Source: Actinomycetes bacterium
GTDB taxonomy: Bacteria > Actinomycetota > Acidimicrobiia > Acidimicrobiales > RAAP-2
Direction of reading: 5' to 3'
Length of the DNA stretch: 39,950 nt
Assembly: GCA_021815645.1 (NCBI GenBank)
Contig: JAKBAB010000007.1
Coordinates: forward strand, 1 to 39,950
In this document: piece by piece, positions 1-6,634 of the stretch
Layout of the letters: the number at the start of each line of letters is the position of its first letter
How positions within the stretch are numbered: the first letter of the stretch is position 1
The notes under the pieces: generated by a model
Told to the model about the DNA's origin: nothing
The model's input: the letters and a program-made list of their open reading frames with translations, nothing else
The model's database searches: none
Program-made: the position numbers and the translations under genes

Positions 1-339
1 CCTCCCCGAGTGCTCGCCAGAGTAAGGGACCCGGTACTTAAAGTGCGCGGTGATGCAGCCAACGGACCCTTCTTTCCACGCAAGAATCTTGTCGATATCC
101 GCCCCGGTGTCGAGAAGTTCGCCCCCGGACTGGGCCTCACCCATGAACATTCGAAGATAGGCCGAGATCGTCTCGAAACCCTCGTACCACTCCGCATCGT
201 CCGTGCCAATCAAGATCGAATTCTGGTCCTTGGCTACGGCATCGATGATCGCGTTCGCGTCGCCAGCTTGAAAGTTTCTGATGAACCGTTCGGCAAAAGG
301 GATGAGTTCAGGAGCTGGTTCCACTTCACGAAGAAACAT
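1..339 (-). CDS. SnoaL/NTF2-like protein, 3' end cut by window edge
   Basis: An uninterrupted minus-strand frame runs from an ATG at 339 off the left edge, so 113 residues are visible and the C-terminus is missing. The N-terminal helix (FAERFIRNFQAGDANAI) followed by a strand-like stretch with LIGTDDAEWYEG and a later AHFKYR strand is the pattern of the SnoaL-like branch of the NTF2-like superfamily, small alpha+beta cone proteins that act as isomerases, hydrolases or ligand-binding domains. The fold call rests on this pattern only, and the substrate cannot be guessed. It is the leftmost gene of the repeat-rich accessory segment, with the nearest repeat copy about 100 bp upstream of its start. 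The overlapping plus-strand frame at 10-396 is its shadow. Confidence 0.6.
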   Translation of the reverse strand, partial: MFLREVEPAPELIPFAERFIRNFQAGDANAIIDAVAKDQNSILIGTDDAEWYEGFETISAYLRMFMGEAQSGGELLDTGADIDKILAWKEGSVGCITAHFKYRVPYSGEHSGR

Positions 340-437
340 GGAGAAATAGCAATGGGTACCTCAAAGGGCAACGGGCGATCTCGTTGGCTTCAGTGAAGCC
401 TTCCTCTGGAACACCCATCCACCGCTTCGTGGAGTCA

Positions 438-480
438 CCAATGCCAGGTTGCGGAACTGTCACGTCGGGCATCCGACACC
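438..480 (+). repeat. Interspersed repeat, copy 1
   Basis: The core reads CCAATGCCAGGTTGCGG then AACTGTCACGTCGGGC and ends in a small perfect hairpin, GTCGG-GCAT-CCGAC at 464-477. It abuts copy 2 in the same orientation, with the GTCGGGC heptamer (464-470) 69 bp before the matching GTTGGGC of copy 2 (533-539). The left limit is unclear and may reach about 402. Confidence 0.7.
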
Positions 481-539
481 AGTCAGGTGGTAATTACCCT
501 AAGCCGCCAATGCAGGGTTGCGGAACTGTCGCGTTGGGC
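471..539 (+). repeat. Interspersed repeat, copy 2, attC-like palindrome
   Basis: A 69 bp unit begins with ATCCGAC and ends with GTTGGGC. The two heptamers can pair (six of seven, with two G-T wobbles), and the next segments AGT and ACT also pair. The right heptamer fits the GTTRRRY form of integron attC R' sites. The left part (CCAGTCAGG, CTAAGCCGCCAATGCA) is shared with copy 4 about 2.7 kb away. It lies 16 bp beyond the stop of the minus-strand gene at 555-863. The element family is seen directly; the attC reading is inference. Confidence 0.6.
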
Positions 540-554
540 CCCGGAGGGATTCGC

Positions 555-863
555 TTATTCAATGCTGATCGAGCCCGCTGATGTCACTAGGAAAGGGGAA
601 CGATAAGTCAGTTTGGTCGTTTGTCCTGCAGGAACATCAATCTCGACTTCATCCTCACCCAAGCTCTTGGCCCACATGTAGTGGAATCCAGCACGAACGG
701 AGTGACGGCCCGGCGCAAGTTCATGGAAGCGTGTTCCCCAAGGCAGAATCATCGTCTCTCCGTCAATCGACACATTGGTCTTGAACGTCCAGAACAGCCA
801 TGCGAGTGGGAATCTTCTCGTGGTGATTAGGACACCGGTTTGACCGGCGTGCGAGTCCGTCAC
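555..863 (-). CDS. Hypothetical protein with predicted beta-sandwich (PEGA-like) fold
   Basis: The product is 102 residues from a GTG start. It begins with a charged stretch and a short aromatic-rich hydrophobic segment (residues about 16-28, FPLAWLFWTF). It continues with VSIDGE, a WGT turn, an LAPGRHSVRAGFHYMW segment and EIDVPAGQTTKLTYRSP. The alternation of strands with APGRH and VPAGQ turns is typical of small surface beta-sandwich modules such as PEGA or actinobacterial proteins of unknown function, and no catalytic residue stands out. It probably packs at the membrane or envelope. It lies alone between repeat copies 2 and 3, with its stop 16 bp from copy 2, as a single-gene cassette would. 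Function unknown. Confidence 0.6.
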   Translation of the reverse strand: MTDSHAGQTGVLITTRRFPLAWLFWTFKTNVSIDGETMILPWGTRFHELAPGRHSVRAGFHYMWAKSLGEDEVEIDVPAGQTTKLTYRSPFLVTSAGSISIE

Positions 864-1003
864 AAGACTCCTAACGCAGTAGGCAATAAGAGGCGGGTTT
901 CTGCTACCTCTATTTCAAGAATGATATCCAAATCCCACCAAGAATCAGGTCTCCCAAGCGCCGAGTCTCCAGTCGTAGATTGTTGACGTCGGCCCTGCGA
1001 CAT
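860..1003 (-). CDS. Possible 47-residue ORF coupled to the next gene
   Basis: A minus-strand frame runs from ATG at 1003 to TGA at 860-862 and overlaps the GTG start of the gene at 555-863 by four bases (GTGA), as in translational coupling. The product contains an acidic, aromatic stretch (DSWWDLDIILEIEVAETRLLL) but matches nothing I recognise. Its only support is the overlap. The rest of 1004-1214 shows no gene on either strand. Confidence 0.2.
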   Translation of the reverse strand: MSQGRRQQSTTGDSALGRPDSWWDLDIILEIEVAETRLLLPTALGVL

Positions 1004-1214
1004 AAGGTTGGGATTGATGGACTTTGAGCCTTCAGCGACAGGCAGACTACTGCCGAATCACTCGCGGGAACTGCCTTGGGCAATACGGTATCGCTATCCG
1101 AAAAATCGACTCCTGCGGCGACTTTCTTGGATTTGGAGCAACCCGATCACGATTGCGATACCAAGTCAGATTCACAATCGTCGAGATGACTTTCGCCGAC
1201 TAGTCGGGCGCCTA

Positions 1215-1268
1215 AGCCGACGTTCCTGACAGGCTCCAGTGCAAGGTTGCAGAACTGTCACGTCGGGC
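1215..1268 (+). repeat. Interspersed repeat, copy 3, attC-like palindrome
   Basis: This is the best folded copy. The left arm CCGACGT then, after the bulge TCCT, GACAG pairs with the right arm CTGTC then ACGTCGG; the outer heptamers are AGCCGAC and GTCGGGC. Inside is TGCAAGGTTGCA, itself a palindrome. Opposed paired boxes separated by unpaired bases are the hallmark of attC folding. The unit is 54 bp, shorter than the 69 bp copies. The sequence right after it (CGCGACGCC) recurs next to copy 6. Confidence 0.6.
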
Positions 1269-1346
1269 CCGCGACGCCGACACTGTTCGACTCCAAGACT
1301 GTCGGACTTAGAGGATCAATAATCAATGGATGTTCTGGCTTAGGAG

Positions 1347-1847
1347 TCAGCTGCGCGAGTCGGGCCGACGGAAGATCTCAATGAGAAGTTTGATCGCGCG
1401 ACCTTTGATTGGATCGTCCCTATAGAAGTGTTCGAAGTGGGCAACGGCGTCTTCGTAGTTTCCGATCCCCACCTCCGCGAGCAAGAACCGCAGGTCATCG
1501 ATATCCTGGCGTCCGCGACTCGTGTGAATCTTCATGGCCAACAGCATCTCGGCCGACGCGATTGAAATCTGCACTTTTTCGGTCGAGATGATGATTCGTG
1601 GACTCGGGTCATCTGGCCAGGGTGGTACGTACATAGCCGCCGCTGAATTCAGCCAGTCGTCCGTGAGGTCTCTTCGACGAGCAACTTCAGCCACGATCTG
1701 CAAAATCTCAGAACGAGGGATGATGACGGCGTCGATGTCTCTTGTGGCGTCACGAGCACCAAAACCCAGCATGAGTGCGGCTCCGCCAACGATGTAGATT
1801 CTTGACTTGTGTCCGCGATTCTCAAGCTCAGCGACGAGTTCTTGCAA
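1347..1847 (-). CDS. DUF6036/AbiEii-like nucleotidyltransferase, start disrupted
   Basis: The product has 166 residues if read from TTG at 1847. The nucleotidyltransferase core shows as IYIVGGAALML (residues about 18-28), then a GARDATRDIDAV segment carrying the acidic DID pair, then DDWLNSAA, the ASAEMLLAMK helix and a DIDDLRFLL helix. This is the layout of DUF6036 proteins, relatives of AbiEii and MenT toxins, which usually pair with an upstream XRE protein as here. An ATG at 1877, overlapping the XRE stop (TAATG), starts MLTREEA and then hits TAA at codon 8 (1856-1854), in frame with the rest. The family normally starts like this, so a nonsense mutation probably removed the native start. 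Translation would need the TTG or readthrough. Toxin activity is inferred from the family only. Confidence 0.7.
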   Translation of the reverse strand: MQELVAELENRGHKSRIYIVGGAALMLGFGARDATRDIDAVIIPRSEILQIVAEVARRRDLTDDWLNSAAAMYVPPWPDDPSPRIIISTEKVQISIASAEMLLAMKIHTSRGRQDIDDLRFLLAEVGIGNYEDAVAHFEHFYRDDPIKGRAIKLLIEIFRRPDSRS

Positions 1848-1876
1848 GGCCGCTTAGGCTTCTTCTCGAGTGAGCA

Positions 1877-2482
1877 TTAGGCGCGGGACAACTCGTCTTC
1901 AAGAATGAAGACACCGTGTCGCCGGTATATAGGGGGTGTCTCACGATCGGCCTCCCCGTGGAGGGATTCAATGTCGGTGAGGTACCACTTCTCGACTGAT
2001 CGAGTGGTCTCGTAGACCCACGGTGGTGTAGGAGCACCGTTGCAGACACAAGCATTCTCCACGACGGCTGCGATCAAGGCGTCGTAGCGAGAGTCACCCG
2101 TAAAAGGCGGTGCGTCTCTGGTAAGTTGTTCCAGGCGGTAGGGCGTGACTGCATTCAAGTCATCGATCAGTTCGAGACAATTTCGAAAAGCAACCTCCTC
2201 CTTGTTGCCCCGAATCGCGTCAGCCACTCGACTTGACCTTTCGGCCGCACTTTCCCGAGCGTCGTTCCAACGGCCGTTGATGGTAGCTGGGATGATTTCC
2301 ACTAAGAGTTTTGAGCCGCTCGCTTCCACTAGACGTTCCAGGGTTGAGAGGCGAGGCTCCTTAATTCCAAGTTCGTAATTTGAAAGAGTCGCCGACGACG
2401 TTCCAGCGCGCTCTGCGAAAGAACGCAGGGTGAATCCGTTCGCCTTACGAATTTTGAGGACTAGAGAGCTGGCCGTAGTCAT
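1877..2482 (-). CDS. XRE-family transcriptional regulator, probable antitoxin
   Basis: The product has 201 residues. Residues about 7-55 form a Cro/C1-type helix-turn-helix (GFTLRSFAERAGTSSATLSNYE followed by KEPRLSTLERLVEASG). The remaining 140 residues are an uncharacterised C-terminal domain, partly helical, with an aromatic run near PPWVYETTRSVEKWYL. It lies upstream of the nucleotidyltransferase gene on the same strand, with the two reading frames touching at TAATG, as in XRE/nucleotidyltransferase toxin-antitoxin operons. The start ATG is one base from a perfect inverted repeat that overlaps the presumed promoter, so self-repression is likely. Calling it an antitoxin is inference from the partner. 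Confidence 0.75.
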   Translation of the reverse strand: MTTASSLVLKIRKANGFTLRSFAERAGTSSATLSNYELGIKEPRLSTLERLVEASGSKLLVEIIPATINGRWNDARESAAERSSRVADAIRGNKEEVAFRNCLELIDDLNAVTPYRLEQLTRDAPPFTGDSRYDALIAAVVENACVCNGAPTPPWVYETTRSVEKWYLTDIESLHGEADRETPPIYRRHGVFILEDELSRA

Positions 2483-2483
2483 A

Positions 2484-2505
2484 TTGCTATCTTAACAGAT
2501 AGCAA
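2484..2505 (-). promoter_or_regulatory. Operator-like inverted repeat over XRE promoter
   Basis: Perfect 8 bp arms TTGCTATC and GATAGCAA surround TTAACA and end one base before the XRE start codon. On the minus strand the repeat contains TAAGAT (2494-2489), a TANNNT -10 box placed so that transcription would begin at the A of the ATG, giving a leaderless mRNA. Binding by the XRE protein would block this promoter. Confidence 0.6.
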
Positions 2506-3130
2506 ACGTGGTTCTGGCGCCATTTGAAGCGGACCTGAGCGGTCTCCGTTCAAACTTTTCGGAACCGCTGGTCAAACTGGTCGAATTAATCGACCGTGCC
2601 GGTCACGTTTTTGCACCGGTGTAAAAGCGCTCCGGTAGCACCTTTGAGCGAAGTCTCGGACAACACCCTTGCGTACCGTCGGAACCGTCGCGTCGAGCCT
2701 CCGACACTCGGTGAATCGTCACTGGGTCTTATCTCGTGAGTCTGAAGTCGCTCACCAGTCGGGGATGGCGCAAGTGCAACAGACCGAGCCAGCCTAAGCG
2801 AAGGTGGACGGCGGGTGGTGCTGTTCTTTTCGCACAGTGACTTTAGCGAGGAGCATTTCGGTTACCACGTGCAGGCGCCTGGTGCAGATTATGACTAAAG
2901 GCTTTGGCTCGCCGAAGTACTCGCTGCGGGGGCACTCCAGCGAATCATGCGCAACATCGATGCGATGGCCGAAGCCGTTGAGATCATTTGGCTATGACTC
3001 AATGGACAACTGCCACGCGCTGCTCGCCTCGTCTGAGGCGAGGCGACGGCTCCACCATTACCAACAAGGGTCACGCCGCGCATGGTCAACCAAGACGCCA
3101 TTGACTGACAGCACAACTATTACGTGGGGC
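2506..3130. other. Intergenic stretch without a supported gene
   Basis: All frames are broken by stops or look like shadows. The longest plus frame (2804-3256) has no recognisable domain. A stretch around 2906-2995 reads as an amphipathic helix (RNIDAMAEAVEIIW) that stops abruptly, which could be a gene remnant. A poor repeat copy lies near 2665-2707. Confidence 0.4.
2665..2707 (+). repeat. Degenerate interspersed repeat copy
   Basis: The stretch GTCGGAACCGTCGCGTCGAGC followed by CTCCGACAC resembles the right half of copy 1 (GCGGAACTGTCACGTCGGGC then ATCCGACAC) in the same orientation, and it keeps the small hairpin GTCG/CGAC. The left half is not recognisable. Confidence 0.3.
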
Positions 3131-3199
3131 CCCCGAAACCAGTTCAGGCGCAATTGCTTTAGACCGCCATTGCATGGTTGCCGCACTGGTAGGTCGGAC
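3131..3199 (+). repeat. Interspersed repeat, copy 4
   Basis: The unit is 69 bp long, like copy 2, and aligns with it along its length: CCCCGAA against ATCCGAC, CCAGTTCAGG against CCAGTCAGG, GACCGCCATTGCATGGTTGC against GCCGCCAATGCAGGGTTGC. It ends in GTCGGAC (3193-3199), whose reverse complement nearly follows as TCCGGAC. The peptidase gene begins 53 bp to the right. Confidence 0.6.
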
Positions 3200-3252
3200 T
3201 CCGGACAACCGCGATCCTCGGCTCGCTCGATACAATCGCTGCGGGAGGAAAG

Positions 3253-3912
3253 TTGAAGTTACTTCTCACTTCGGGTGGCGTCACGAACGCGAGCATCCAC
3301 GAGGCGCTCATCGACCTCCTGGGAAAGCCGATCGCCGAGTCGACTGCTCTCATCATCCCCACCGCGAGTTACGCCTACCCGGGCGGCGCGTACGGAGCGT
3401 GGCGGATCATCAGTGGACGAGCGGCGTCGCCCCTTTGCGAGTTGGGCTGGAAGTCCTTAGGAGTACTCGAGCTCACGGCGCTGCCGAGCATCGACGAAGC
3501 GAACTGGATTCCCATGGTGAACGAAACGGACGCCCTGCTGGTCGGTGGGGGCGATCCGACGTACCTGTGCCACTGGATGCGCCAGTCCGGTCTCGCGGAT
3601 CTGTTCTCGTCGTTGCGTGACCTCGTCTACGTGGGCGTGAGTGCGGGAAGTCTCGTATTGGGCCCGTACGTCGGGCACGTCGACGGCAAGGCGACCACCG
3701 ACGGTGACCGGATGCTCGGTCTCGTTGATTTTTCCATGTTCCCGCACCTCGATCACGTAGACATGCCGGACCGTTCCATGGCCAGCGCAGAGAAGTGGGC
3801 CGCGAGCGTCTCCGTCGCGACGTACGCCACGGACGATCAGACCGCGATCAGAGTGACTGACGGCACCGTGGACGTCGTCTCGGAGGGACACTGGAAGCAC
3901 TTCACTCGTTAG
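3253..3912 (+). CDS. Peptidase E-like serine peptidase (S51 family)
   Basis: The product has 219 residues. S51 peptidases are glutamine-amidotransferase-like enzymes that cleave Asp-X dipeptides or act as cyanophycinase-type exopeptidases in the cytoplasm. The N-terminal KLLLTSGG strand, VGGGDPTYL (residues about 96-104) and the nucleophile elbow GVSAGS (Ser near residue 131) are in family order, and a later FPHLDH supplies the histidine. The TTG start is chosen because KLLLTSGG is the normal N-terminus and GGGAGG sits four bases upstream. It is the one plus-strand gene of the accessory segment. It lies neatly between repeat copies 4 and 5, with the stop 17 bp before copy 5. Substrate unknown; low-homology S51 relatives differ in specificity. 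Confidence 0.85.
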   Translation: MKLLLTSGGVTNASIHEALIDLLGKPIAESTALIIPTASYAYPGGAYGAWRIISGRAASPLCELGWKSLGVLELTALPSIDEANWIPMVNETDALLVGGGDPTYLCHWMRQSGLADLFSSLRDLVYVGVSAGSLVLGPYVGHVDGKATTDGDRMLGLVDFSMFPHLDHVDMPDRSMASAEKWAASVSVATYATDDQTAIRVTDGTVDVVSEGHWKHFTR

Positions 3913-3929
3913 AACCGGTTACGTCCTAC

Positions 3930-3998
3930 CTCCAACTCCAACCGGGGCCAACCGGGTTTGCGTCGCCAACGCGAGGCTGCAGAACTGTCACGTTGAGC
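3930..3998 (+). repeat. Interspersed repeat, copy 5, attC-like
   Basis: The right half (GAGGCTGCAGAACTGTCACG then GTTGAGC at 3992-3998) matches copies 1-3. GTTGAGC fits GTTRRRY exactly. Taking the 69 bp length of copies 2 and 4 puts the left end at CTCCAAC (3930-3936), whose last four bases pair with the right heptamer. The pairing is weaker than in copies 2 and 3. Confidence 0.55.
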
Positions 3999-4031
3999 CG
4001 CAGAACAAAACCCGCACGATCTAGGGCGAGC

Positions 4032-4074
4032 GCCAGTGCGTAGGTGCATTTCGGTCGCGTCGGGCCCGCGACGC
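4032..4074 (+). repeat. Interspersed repeat, copy 6, diverged
   Basis: GCCAGTGCGTAGGTGCATTT then CGCGTCGGGCCCGCGACGC matches copy 3 at both ends, including the flanking GCGACGC, but the middle has diverged. It follows copy 5 with the right heptamers 67 bp apart, repeating the tandem spacing of copies 1 and 2. Confidence 0.5.
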
Positions 4075-4222
4075 AATCCTCCCGCGGGAGTAGTGCCCGC
4101 TAATGCGTGGGTCGCCGGTCCCCAAAGAGCGGACCTGGTAGGGAGTTGAGGGGCGGCGCCGTTAGTGGCCCGACAACGACGAACTGAGTTCACGAGTCCT
4201 CGCGCTCGCCGCCCGGCGAGAA

Positions 4223-4393
4223 CTACCGATGCCTGAGGAACGCCCAATAAAACACCGTGAACACCAGAACGATTCCCACGTTCGCGATGAGCCGTTCGCC
4301 GACTCGGTGGCGAAAAAACAATAAGTCCGCGCCGACCACAACGGCCACCATCACTATCAAGTACGAGACGGTGATGGCTCTAGCTCCCACCAC
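4223..4393 (-). CDS. Small two-helix membrane protein
   Basis: This short minus-strand gene (56 residues, GTG at 4393 or 4390) has two hydrophobic segments, ITVSYLIVMVAVVVGADLLF (residues about 6-26) and ANVGIVLVFTVFYWAFL (about 37-53). They are joined by a basic loop, RHRVGERL, so both ends face the same side. An in-frame TAG lies just upstream of the GTG pair, which fixes the start. Small proteins of this shape (GxDxLFFRHR then a second helix) occur widely in actinobacteria, but I know no function. The partial overlap with a longer frame on the same strand (4357-4923) is a shadow. Confidence 0.6.
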   Translation of the reverse strand: MVGARAITVSYLIVMVAVVVGADLLFFRHRVGERLIANVGIVLVFTVFYWAFLRHR

Positions 4394-4457
4394 TGCACCC
4401 TACCTAGGACCAAGCCGTCCCCGACTCCCGGCGCGTCGTGACTCCCGAGGGGAGCCG

Positions 4458-4868
4458 CTACGCCCAGAGATCGTCGTACGCTCGTTTGATGGTCCGCCCG
4501 CCGTTTCGCCGAGAGTGGGACGTGACTGTGCGCGGCCGAATCGAACACGTTACCGACCACGCCTCGTTCCCTGAGTTGTTCGAGGCGGCACTCGCCGCCG
4601 CAGATCCACCCTCCGTCGTACGAAGCCCGCACCCCGCGATACCCCACACGACTTCGGCGATCATTCGAATCTCCGCGTTCCGAAAGCGCAGCGCGGAGCG
4701 TCGGGCCCGCGACGTCGCGGTGCGCGCCTTCGCCGCGGCGGCCCACTCGATACGTGGGGCGGGCCCGTTCGGCTGGACGATTTCCACCAATGCGGCGCGT
4801 GCGTCCCACTCGAATTCGTGACGGCTCCGCGAGACCGGACCACCCTCCCCAGAACCGAGCGACGCCAC
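4458..4868 (-). CDS. Doubtful hypothetical protein
   Basis: A 136-residue frame starts at ATG 4868. Its first half (EFEWDARAALVEI through RFRNAEIRMIAEVVWGIAGC) has protein-like composition and mostly G or C at third positions. The second half is Ser/Thr/Arg-rich and looks non-native. Around 4620 another minus frame (ECRLEQLRERGVVGNVFDSA) looks more protein-like, so this may be a frameshifted remnant. Competing frames exist on both strands. No family recognised. Confidence 0.3.
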   Translation of the reverse strand: MASLGSGEGGPVSRSRHEFEWDARAALVEIVQPNGPAPRIEWAAAAKARTATSRARRSALRFRNAEIRMIAEVVWGIAGCGLRTTEGGSAAASAASNNSGNEAWSVTCSIRPRTVTSHSRRNGGRTIKRAYDDLWA

Positions 4869-4869
4869 G

Positions 4870-5164
4870 CTCGCGACGACAAGTTCCCCATACGCCCGTA
4901 GGGGTTACGCTCACGCGCGACACCCACGGCTCTACGCGGACTAGAGCAACGCGTACGAAACACCCGTGCCGGGACCTCTACCGAGGGGCGCCCGCTACGA
5001 CACGGGCCCGCGAGACCGGATCCACCGAAGTGGCGTCACGGTCCGTCGACGGCGGAGGTCCGACGACCAAGAAGTACCGGTGAGGTGGCGCTTAACGGTC
5101 CACCGACGCGCCGTGCGGGCCGTTCCCATCCCCCGGGCCCGATACCCTCGGGCGGCCGCGGACT
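4870..5164. other. Intergenic, no feature seen
   Basis: GC-rich and arginine-coding in most frames, with no credible start, RBS or domain. No tRNA T-arm or strong hairpin was found. It separates the accessory segment from dnaB. Confidence 0.4.
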
Positions 5165-6529
5165 CTAAATGTCTCGCGCGTCGGCGACGTTGTCGAAGCG
5201 GGCGAACTCGCCTCGCCACGTAAGGTGGGCCGTCCGAGTGGGCCCGTTGCGATTCTTGCCCACGATGACTTCAGCGTCGGCCCGCACGTCGTTGGTGACC
5301 TCTCCGTAAATCTCGGGTCGAAAGAGAAAGAGCACGACGTCGGCGTCCTGCTCGAGCGAACCCGACTCGCGCAAGTCCGACATCATCGGTCGTTTGTCGG
5401 CGCGCTCTTCGAGCTTTCGCGATAGTTGCGACAACGCCACGACCGGACACTCCAGCTCCCTCGCCAGTATCTTGAGGGATCGACTCATCTCGGACACCTC
5501 GACCTGACGATTCTCCGCGCGACCACGCGAGCTCATCAACTGCAGGTAGTCGATGATCACGACGCCGAGGTCACCGTTTTGCTGCTTCACCCGTCGAGCC
5601 CGTGCGCGCACGTCCATGATCGTGAGACTGGGGTTGTCGTCGATGAAGACCTTGGCCGACTGCAGGTAGCCGAAGGCGTCGTGGGCGCGGTTCCAGTCGG
5701 CCTCGCTGAGGTCACCGGTACGCAGTCGTGACGAGTCGATTCTCGCGGTCGAAGCGAGGATTCGTTCGGCCAGCTCCTGACGACTCATCTCGAGGGAGAA
5801 GAAGAGGGCGGGCCGTTGGACGACGGCCCCCACGTGAATCAAGATACCGAGCGCGAAGGCGGTCTTACCCGTCGCCGGGCGGGCGCCCACGATAGTCATT
5901 GAACTCGGTTGCAGCCCCTGGAGGATACCGTCGAGCGTCCGGTAGCCCGTCTCGAGGCCGTTCAGCTGGCCGCGCGTCTCACCGCGTTGCTCCAAAATAT
6001 CGGCCTCGGCGAGCAAAAGCCGCTGCAGGGGGGAGACCGAGTCAATCTTGCGGTCGTCACCAATGGCGTTGATCTTTCGCTCGGCTTCGTCGATGAGACC
6101 GACGACGTCGTCGGTGGCGACGTAGGCGTCGTCGACGATCTCGCCGGCGACGGCGATGAGGCGACGTTGCTGCGCCTTCTCCCGAACGAGGTCGGCGTAG
6201 TGCTGCGCGTTAGCCGCCGAGGGGGTATTCAGTTGTAAAGACGACAACACCGCCAACTCAATCGCCACCGCGCCGCGCTCTTGGAGCTTCGCCTGCACGG
6301 TGACGTAGTCGACCGGCTCACCAGCGTGCGCCAACGCGATGATCGCGCTAAAGATCTGACCGTGGAGGGGCCGATAAAAATCCTCGGCGCGCACGCTCTC
6401 AAAGGCGACGCTGACCGCTTCGGGCGATAGCAACATCGCCCCGATTAACGACTCCTCCGCTTCGATCACGCTGGGCGGAACGCGCCCGGCGGAAGCGGTG
6501 CGAGAACGTTCGACGTCTACTTGTGTCAT
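5165..6529 (-). CDS. dnaB: Replicative DNA helicase DnaB
   Basis: The product has 454 residues. It is the hexameric 5'-3' helicase that unwinds DNA at the fork. The N-terminal primase-interaction domain (about 20-125, beginning SVIEAEESLIGAML) is followed by a linker and the RecA-like ATPase. The ATPase has Walker A GARPATGKT at about 215-223, LFFSLEMS, the Walker B strand VVIIDYLQLM and the GKNRNGPT stretch near the end. The length is that of an intein-free DnaB, unlike the intein-split mycobacterial gene. It is transcribed away from rplI, separated by a hairpin terminator, so it likely has its own promoter in the 105 bp between terminator and start, where a near-consensus DnaA box lies. Its probable loader, dciA, is also in the window at 29963. 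Confidence 0.97.
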   Translation of the reverse strand: MTQVDVERSRTASAGRVPPSVIEAEESLIGAMLLSPEAVSVAFESVRAEDFYRPLHGQIFSAIIALAHAGEPVDYVTVQAKLQERGAVAIELAVLSSLQLNTPSAANAQHYADLVREKAQQRRLIAVAGEIVDDAYVATDDVVGLIDEAERKINAIGDDRKIDSVSPLQRLLLAEADILEQRGETRGQLNGLETGYRTLDGILQGLQPSSMTIVGARPATGKTAFALGILIHVGAVVQRPALFFSLEMSRQELAERILASTARIDSSRLRTGDLSEADWNRAHDAFGYLQSAKVFIDDNPSLTIMDVRARARRVKQQNGDLGVVIIDYLQLMSSRGRAENRQVEVSEMSRSLKILARELECPVVALSQLSRKLEERADKRPMMSDLRESGSLEQDADVVLFLFRPEIYGEVTNDVRADAEVIVGKNRNGPTRTAHLTWRGEFARFDNVADARDI

Positions 6530-6591
6530 AAGACCTCAACGGTTGCCGAAATTGACTCTGTGTAACAAGAACAACAACGTGGGGAAAACGC

Positions 6592-6600
6592 TGTGGTTAA
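6592..6600 (-). promoter_or_regulatory. DnaA-box-like 9-mer upstream of dnaB
   Basis: On the minus strand this reads TTAACCACA, one mismatch from TTATCCACA, 63 bp upstream of the dnaB start. A single near-match can occur by chance, so regulation by DnaA is only a suggestion. Confidence 0.3.
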
Positions 6601-6634
6601 CCCTCAAATATTGTGCGCTACGCCTGTCACACGA

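Noticed and set aside
2804..3256. 150-residue plus-strand frame ahead of peptidase E
   Set aside because: Ser/Arg-rich composition, no domain, and it runs through repeat copy 4 and into the peptidase start.
438..4074. Repeats as a CRISPR array
   Set aside because: Copies are separated by whole genes, vary in sequence and have no regular 30-40 bp spacers; no cas gene is present.
3909..4247. 112-residue minus-strand frame
   Set aside because: It overlaps two repeat copies and has a random Arg/Ala/Pro-rich composition; the small membrane gene at 4223 uses another frame.
4695..4716. GTCGGGCCCGCGACG-like string as a further repeat copy
   Set aside because: Only the short GC-rich end matches; the diagnostic TTGC-GAACTGTC part is missing, so chance in GC-rich DNA is likely.
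5165..6529. Intein in dnaB, common in mycobacteria
   Set aside because: Walker A and Walker B regions are continuous and total length is 454 residues.
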